Source of the DNA: an uncultured Oscillospiraceae bacterium
GTDB lineage: Bacteria; Bacillota; Clostridia; Oscillospirales; Ruminococcaceae
NCBI GenBank assembly: GCA_910589145.1
Contig: CAJUSD010000006.1
Coordinates: 1 to 64,000 of the forward strand
Length of the DNA stretch: 64,000 bases
Reading direction: 5' to 3'
The notes beneath the pieces are model-generated. The model was not told the DNA's origin. It searched no databases and was given only the letters and a program-made list of their open reading frames with translations. This document shows positions 60,135-64,000 of this stretch, in pieces. How positions within the stretch are numbered: position 1 is the stretch's first letter; every line of letters starts with the position of its first letter. The translations under genes were made by a program, and so were the position numbers.

Positions 60135-60728
60135 CTACAGGGGAAGCTGATGGCCAGACAGTCCATAAAACGCCAGGGACATTATGCCAATATATAGAAC
60201 CATTGCCGGGAATCCCCGGAACGAACGGGGCGGGGCGGAAAGTTCGGTCCGCTTTCTTCCCTCTACAACTAACCAGTAGGCAATCGTAAAGCCAATTCCT
60301 GTTCCAAAACCAAATCCCATGGATTGGGCGAATGTATACGATTGCACCGCCGACAGCATTACTGAACCAAGCACCGCACAGTTAAACGCAGCCAATGACA
60401 AATATCCGTTTGCTCTCGATGAGATACGCTTTGGCAGCAGCATTAAAGCATAATGGCAAATTACATATATGACAGACATTCCAACAAGATAAACAATGGA
60501 GCGATATGCGCTCGCCCATCCCCACTTAGCCAACATCCCACTAATCCAATAACCGGCCATTGTGGAAAGCATGGTCATAATTGTCACCATACCGCCATAG
60601 ACCAATATTTGCCGTCCACGATGTACTGTAAAAACAGTTTTGCCAATTCCCAAAGCACGTGTAAAAATGGCATTTTCCAGCGTAATCGCGGTCATTGCCA
60701 ATATAATAAATTCTGTTAAGAATTCCAT
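60135..60728 (-). CDS. rnfA: Rnf electron transport complex subunit A
   Basis: The protein (197 residues from the ATG at 60728, which has TTGGAGGG 5 bases upstream) has six hydrophobic segments. TLENAIFTRALGIG in the first segment is the RnfA/NqrE-type motif, and LSLAAFNCAVLGSVM a counterpart in the second half. With RnfE it should form the inverted-topology pair around a [2Fe-2S] site in ion-pumping ferredoxin:NAD oxidoreductases. It is more divergent than classical RnfA, for example in NCAVLG in place of the usual NC-x-V-L-G spacing context, but two Cys-bearing positions are only partly kept (one clear Cys in FNCAVLG). Confidence 0.75.
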   Translation of the reverse strand: MEFLTEFIILAMTAITLENAIFTRALGIGKTVFTVHRGRQILVYGGMVTIMTMLSTMAGYWISGMLAKWGWASAYRSIVYLVGMSVIYVICHYALMLLPKRISSRANGYLSLAAFNCAVLGSVMLSAVQSYTFAQSMGFGFGTGIGFTIAYWLVVEGRKRTELSAPPRSFRGFPAMVLYIGIMSLAFYGLSGHQLPL

Positions 60729-60750
60729 ATGGCCCTCCAATTCCATTTTC

Positions 60751-61560
60751 TTAATTATCTAATTTATTCCGCGATGAGCCTTCAAACACATTATACCCAT
60801 TCTGGGCAGCAATTTCTTCTTTTTGTGGTTCTTCCTCTTGTGCTAATTTTTCCTTTTTTTCTTTTTTCCCCTTTTTCGGGATCTCCTGAGAAGGATTTTC
60901 TTTTCCCGAAATGGCAGATTTGAATGCTTTTGCCCGTTTTTTTGCCAACTGGATAAAACATCTCTCCAAAAATTGGTAAACAGCTGCAAAATATCCCAAA
61001 ATAATAAAACCGCCAAAAGAATACTGGATTGGGGAAAGCTGGAACGGCATCTCTAAAGGCCGTCCCCACAAAGAACCGCTTCCCAATGGTTCACGGATTA
61101 GGGAAACCCCAAATAATACCAGTGCAAAACCTGCCGAATAACAAAGGGCATTGAGAAGGGCAAAAACCGGTTTTTCCCCTGTGATGCGATGGGAAAGCGC
61201 CGGAATCAGCACGGCAGGATTCAGCGCCATCAGCGCAAAGTACACACCCAATGAATCAAACACAGCCGGGAACAGAGAGGAAAGGAACAATCGCAGCGGA
61301 ATCAGCGCAACAGCCCCTGCAAGGGAATAAACAACCATCCTCAGCCATTGGGGAATGTATTTGGCGAAAAGGGAGGCAATCAAAAAAACGGGGACAGCGG
61401 TACAAATCATAGCAGCCGACAAGACAGCGGCATTTTTCATAGAGGTTGTGGAGATAACGGCAAAGGGAACGCCCAATCCTAAAGCGAGAACTGGGTTTTC
61501 CCAAAAAACCCCGTCGAAAAGATGAAACAGTCTTTTATTTTTTGAAGTTGACGAGTTCAA
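60751..61560 (-). CDS. rnfE: Rnf electron transport complex subunit E with charged tail
   Basis: The 269-residue protein has about six hydrophobic segments over residues 10-205 with FDGVFWENPVLALGLGVPFA, the RnfE/NqrD start, and SLIREPLGSGSLWGRPL. About 60 extra residues at the C-terminus are highly charged (PKKGKKEKKEKLAQEEEPQK). The start is a TTG with AAGGAGGG upstream, lying 26 bases inside the rnfD gene. In the classical complex E pairs with A; here A follows after 22 bases. Confidence 0.8.
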   Translation of the reverse strand: MNSSTSKNKRLFHLFDGVFWENPVLALGLGVPFAVISTTSMKNAAVLSAAMICTAVPVFLIASLFAKYIPQWLRMVVYSLAGAVALIPLRLFLSSLFPAVFDSLGVYFALMALNPAVLIPALSHRITGEKPVFALLNALCYSAGFALVLFGVSLIREPLGSGSLWGRPLEMPFQLSPIQYSFGGFIILGYFAAVYQFLERCFIQLAKKRAKAFKSAISGKENPSQEIPKKGKKEKKEKLAQEEEPQKEEIAAQNGYNVFEGSSRNKLDN

Positions 61561-62551
61561 CGCACACCCTCCTTATATATTCTTTTGCCGAGATAGCACC
61601 GCGGTCAATAGCGAAAGCAAGGGCATTGCAGAACAGCACTGCAAACATCCCACCCTGTTCAAATCCTCCGTAATACCGGAACAACATCGTAAACAGTCCT
61701 GCGGTCAACCCGTATAAAAAACGCCCCAAGCCTGTTTTGGGAGAGGTAACAGGATCGGTTATCATATAAATCGCCGTAAAAATAACTGAGCCGGAAAAGA
61801 GTTCAAAGCAAACAGAATTTAAAGGAGATGTAGGGATCCGCGAGAAAAAGAAGGAGAACAAGGCAGCGGAAAATACAAACCCCAAAGGAATCCGCCAATC
61901 GGCAGTTTTCCGTGCAAGGAGGAATATTAGACAAGTTGCCATGACTAAAATGTGAGTAGCCCCCATTGGCCCGGCAAAATTGCCCAGCAGAAGCTCCTGC
62001 CAGTCAATAGACGGGATTCCACCCAGTTTCAGGGTGTGGGCGGAGCCTTCCATCAGCCGTGCTGTCACCTCTCCAGCCGCCTCCAGACGTTCCAGGGGTT
62101 GAGGATAATGAAAGACCAGCTGGGGCCAGCAGACGGCTGCAAATGCAAATCCGGCAGCAGCAGGGTTAAACAAATTATTTCCTGTCCCTCCAAAGGGTTG
62201 TTTTACCACGAGAATTGCAAATAATCCGGCAGCAATAGGGATATAGTACGGAATAGAAGCAGGCAAAAGCATAGCAATTACCAGTCCCGTCACCACTGGC
62301 GAAAGATCTGCAAACATCCATTTCCGCCTGGCGATCCAGTTGCATAAGCAGTCCGCAGCTTTACAAGCTGCTACTGAATACAGTGCTACCATTAAAGGAC
62401 GTGATCCGTAAAAGTAACATGCCATTACCAACAGGGGAAGCATAGCGATTACCATATCCCCCATCATTGCGTTGCTGCTATCCCTGGAAAGCAGAATCAA
62501 CGGTTTACGCTTTGTCAAAGGCCGCTTGGCGGCAGGTATAAATTCCTTCAT
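61535..62551 (-). CDS. rnfD: Rnf electron transport complex subunit D
   Basis: A 338-residue membrane protein like RnfD/NqrB: FADLSPVVTGLVIAMLLPAS, KQPFGGTGNNLFNPAAAGFA, LLLGNFAGPMGATHILV and MITDPVTSPKTGLGRFLYG are in family order. The loop EGSAHTLKLGG occupies the region where a Thr binds FMN covalently in relatives; the match to the usual SGAT motif is loose, so flavinylation is uncertain. The ATG overlaps the rnfC stop by 4 bases, with CAGGAGG upstream. Confidence 0.88.
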   Translation of the reverse strand: MKEFIPAAKRPLTKRKPLILLSRDSSNAMMGDMVIAMLPLLVMACYFYGSRPLMVALYSVAACKAADCLCNWIARRKWMFADLSPVVTGLVIAMLLPASIPYYIPIAAGLFAILVVKQPFGGTGNNLFNPAAAGFAFAAVCWPQLVFHYPQPLERLEAAGEVTARLMEGSAHTLKLGGIPSIDWQELLLGNFAGPMGATHILVMATCLIFLLARKTADWRIPLGFVFSAALFSFFFSRIPTSPLNSVCFELFSGSVIFTAIYMITDPVTSPKTGLGRFLYGLTAGLFTMLFRYYGGFEQGGMFAVLFCNALAFAIDRGAISAKEYIRRVCVELVNFKK

Positions 62552-64000
62552 GATTCTTTTACCTCCTGGGATTGCTTTGTCTGGGAATCCTTTGCCGTTT
62601 TAGATGAAGACGACCGTTTTACTGTCGTTTTTGCTTTCTTTGCAACTGGACGGATTGCCGCCTTTTTAGGCGCAGTATGTTCTTCTGGTATGGGAACGCT
62701 TTCAACAGCAGAAGAAGCAGCTTTCTTCCTTGACGTGGATTTTTTCGTTTTAGCTGTTTCAGCTGCAGCTTCCTCTGCTTCTGGTTTAGAAGGTGCGGTT
62801 TCTGTTGGCTTCTTTACAGACTCTTTCCTTTTTCTCACAGGTTTGGGAGCTGCTGGCTTTTCAGGCTCCTCTGGCGTTGGAGAAATTTCGGGCTTTAAAG
62901 CCGGCTCTTCCTGTTCTTTCGGCGCTTCCTCGGCGACGTCCGCTTTCTTGGCCGTGCGGGACTTTCGGGAAGTCTTTTTGGTTTTAGTCGGCTTGGATTC
63001 AGTAGAAGCCTTATCCTCCGATGGGGTTATTCCTTCTGATCCTTTTATTTTCTCAGATTCTTTCGCTGCATCTGTGCTTTCAGATACAGGAGAAAGCTCC
63101 TCTTTCGCAGATTCAGAATCTCTATCCGGTTCTGCTTCTTCTGGCTGGGAGTTCTGGACTATTTGAGGCGGCTCTATTACTTCCAACCGTTCAGGCTCTT
63201 TTTCATCGCCTTCAGTACTGGATTGGATTTCCATATTAGGTTCCTGCTCCTCTGTCTTTTGTATCTTTTTAACTTCTCTGCCAAAAAGGGTCTCCTGCAT
63301 TGCAAGGATTTCCTCTGCTTCTTCTCTGGAAATATCATCCAATTCCGACTCAGCGGACGATGTATTTTGGGGTTCCTTCCATTCCTCTGGCGGAATTGCC
63401 AAAACCGCCTCTGCAGGCATCTTAGATTCGGCTGGAATCTCATGAACCTCCGTTTGTGCTGGTTGTTTTGTTTCTTCTGCAGCAAGCACCTCGGATAATT
63501 CCACAGGAATTTCGGGGACGGCATCCTTTTGAGCAGGAACATCCGCTTTTCCTTCTATATGCATCAATTTTTCTGATGCAAAGGCAAGTTCTTTACCCTG
63601 CCGGAGAACCGGAACCAAATCCAAATGCGAGGGGCAGGCATAAGTACATGCTCCACATTCAAAACATCGCTCGTATCCCATGCTCCGTAAAAACGATGCC
63701 TGTTTATGGAGAGACGCCGCATATAAATAAAAAACCGGAAGCTGCTGGGGACAGACGTCCATACACCGCCCGCAGCCGATACAAGGAGCAGGGGCGGCAT
63801 GATCATATCTGTGAAATGCCAGAATTGCTTTTGTGTTCGGCTCAACGTAAGTAGTTTCTGGGTTTAAAATCGATTCAGCGGTCAGAGAGCCGGTTGAGCA
63901 AATATAAGTTGGATCATCTGACAGGCCGCAAAACTCCAAAGCACGTTTTACAGGCATCCCCAAGGGAAGTTCTGCGTTAAACGGCGCTGCTACACAGTCC
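62548..64000 (-). CDS. rnfC: Rnf electron transport complex subunit C, partial (cut by right edge)
   Basis: The N-terminal part lies beyond the right edge; about 484 codons are visible. CIGCGRCMDVCPQQL and CFECGACTYACPSHL are two [4Fe-4S] motifs of RnfC. They are followed by about 330 residues of Glu/Lys/Ala/Pro-rich sequence with repeated Lys-Ser/Thr blocks (TKTKKTSRKSRTAKKADV, KSTSRKKAASS). E. coli RsxC also has a long low-complexity tail, but this one is large. The protein should sit at the inner membrane face passing electrons between NADH and the membrane subunits. The first visible ATG (63963) is internal; the frame is open to position 64000. Confidence 0.9.
   Translation of the reverse strand, partial: DCVAAPFNAELPLGMPVKRALEFCGLSDDPTYICSTGSLTAESILNPETTYVEPNTKAILAFHRYDHAAPAPCIGCGRCMDVCPQQLPVFYLYAASLHKQASFLRSMGYERCFECGACTYACPSHLDLVPVLRQGKELAFASEKLMHIEGKADVPAQKDAVPEIPVELSEVLAAEETKQPAQTEVHEIPAESKMPAEAVLAIPPEEWKEPQNTSSAESELDDISREEAEEILAMQETLFGREVKKIQKTEEQEPNMEIQSSTEGDEKEPERLEVIEPPQIVQNSQPEEAEPDRDSESAKEELSPVSESTDAAKESEKIKGSEGITPSEDKASTESKPTKTKKTSRKSRTAKKADVAEEAPKEQEEPALKPEISPTPEEPEKPAAPKPVRKRKESVKKPTETAPSKPEAEEAAAETAKTKKSTSRKKAASSAVESVPIPEEHTAPKKAAIRPVAKKAKTTVKRSSSSKTAKDSQTKQSQEVKES

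Noticed and set aside
1..64000. tRNA, rRNA, prophage and insertion-sequence transposase genes
   Set aside because: None recognised by eye on either strand; a tRNAscan or HMM search would be needed to exclude a missed tRNA.

Overview
The window looks like chromosome from a spore-forming, anaerobic member of the Clostridia, most like the gut Oscillospiraceae/Ruminococcaceae group (inference from gene content and G+C that looks moderate, roughly mid-forties percent; no rRNA is present to fix the taxon). Evidence for sporulation is strong: Spo0A with SpoIVB directly upstream, a three-gene GerA-type germinant receptor operon, a SpoVB-type flippase, a SpoIIIE/FtsK translocase, and the TepA-YlzJ pair that accompanies spoIIIE in Bacillus. 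Shine-Dalgarno sequences are strong, TTG and GTG starts are common, and several promoters match TTGACA-17-TATAAT closely.

Layout, left to right. 0-7 kb: the tail of a GH42 beta-galactosidase, oligoendopeptidase F, a REC/HD-GYP/GGDEF cyclic-di-GMP protein and a chemoreceptor with a zinc-binding-like sensor. 7-19 kb: TatD nuclease, a large unknown gene, a DUF3006 + secreted metallo-beta-lactamase-fold pair, a YgiQ radical SAM protein, FtsK/SpoIIIE, UppP, YlzJ, TepA and dCMP deaminase. 19-22.5 kb: a GntR (YtrA-type)-controlled ABC exporter with a clear promoter/operator, then an AraC/GyrI-like regulator. 22.6-31.5 kb: a frameshifted gene remnant, RsmA, NAD synthetase, acetate kinase, a cupin and two sugar-isomerase-like TIM barrels, a DUF6514 protein and NrdR. 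31.7-40.2 kb: DUF4363/DUF421 membrane pair, GerA operon, SpoIVB, Spo0A. 40-50 kb: a gene-poor accessory stretch with an XRE regulator, unknown genes, a Y-family polymerase + YolD pair, SfsA, YbaK, SpoVB and an orphan Imm26-like immunity protein. 50-58 kb: ArsR regulator, AEC transporter, SDR oxidoreductase, a BlaI/BlaR1-like pair split by a small mobile element, and a MalY/PatB-type lyase. 58-64 kb: an Rnf-type membrane cluster (C-D-E-A on the minus strand, C cut by the right edge) followed by a putative glycoside hydrolase and a small basic membrane protein.

The most unusual content is between genes. Four copies of a 132-160 bp MITE-like element (ends GAGCCTATCCCA/TGGGATAGGCTC, 3-bp TAA/TTA target duplications) are visible, one inserted exactly at the blaI stop codon. 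A second element has perfect 19-bp terminal inverted repeats. A family of longer dispersed repeats (two copies of one subtype, an inverted pair of another, plus fragments) keeps its flanks but carries a central stem-loop whose stem sequence differs in every copy while base pairing is kept. No transposase, prophage, CRISPR array, tRNA or rRNA was recognised. The Rnf cluster lacks RnfG and RnfB in the visible part and carries long charged tails on RnfC and RnfE.
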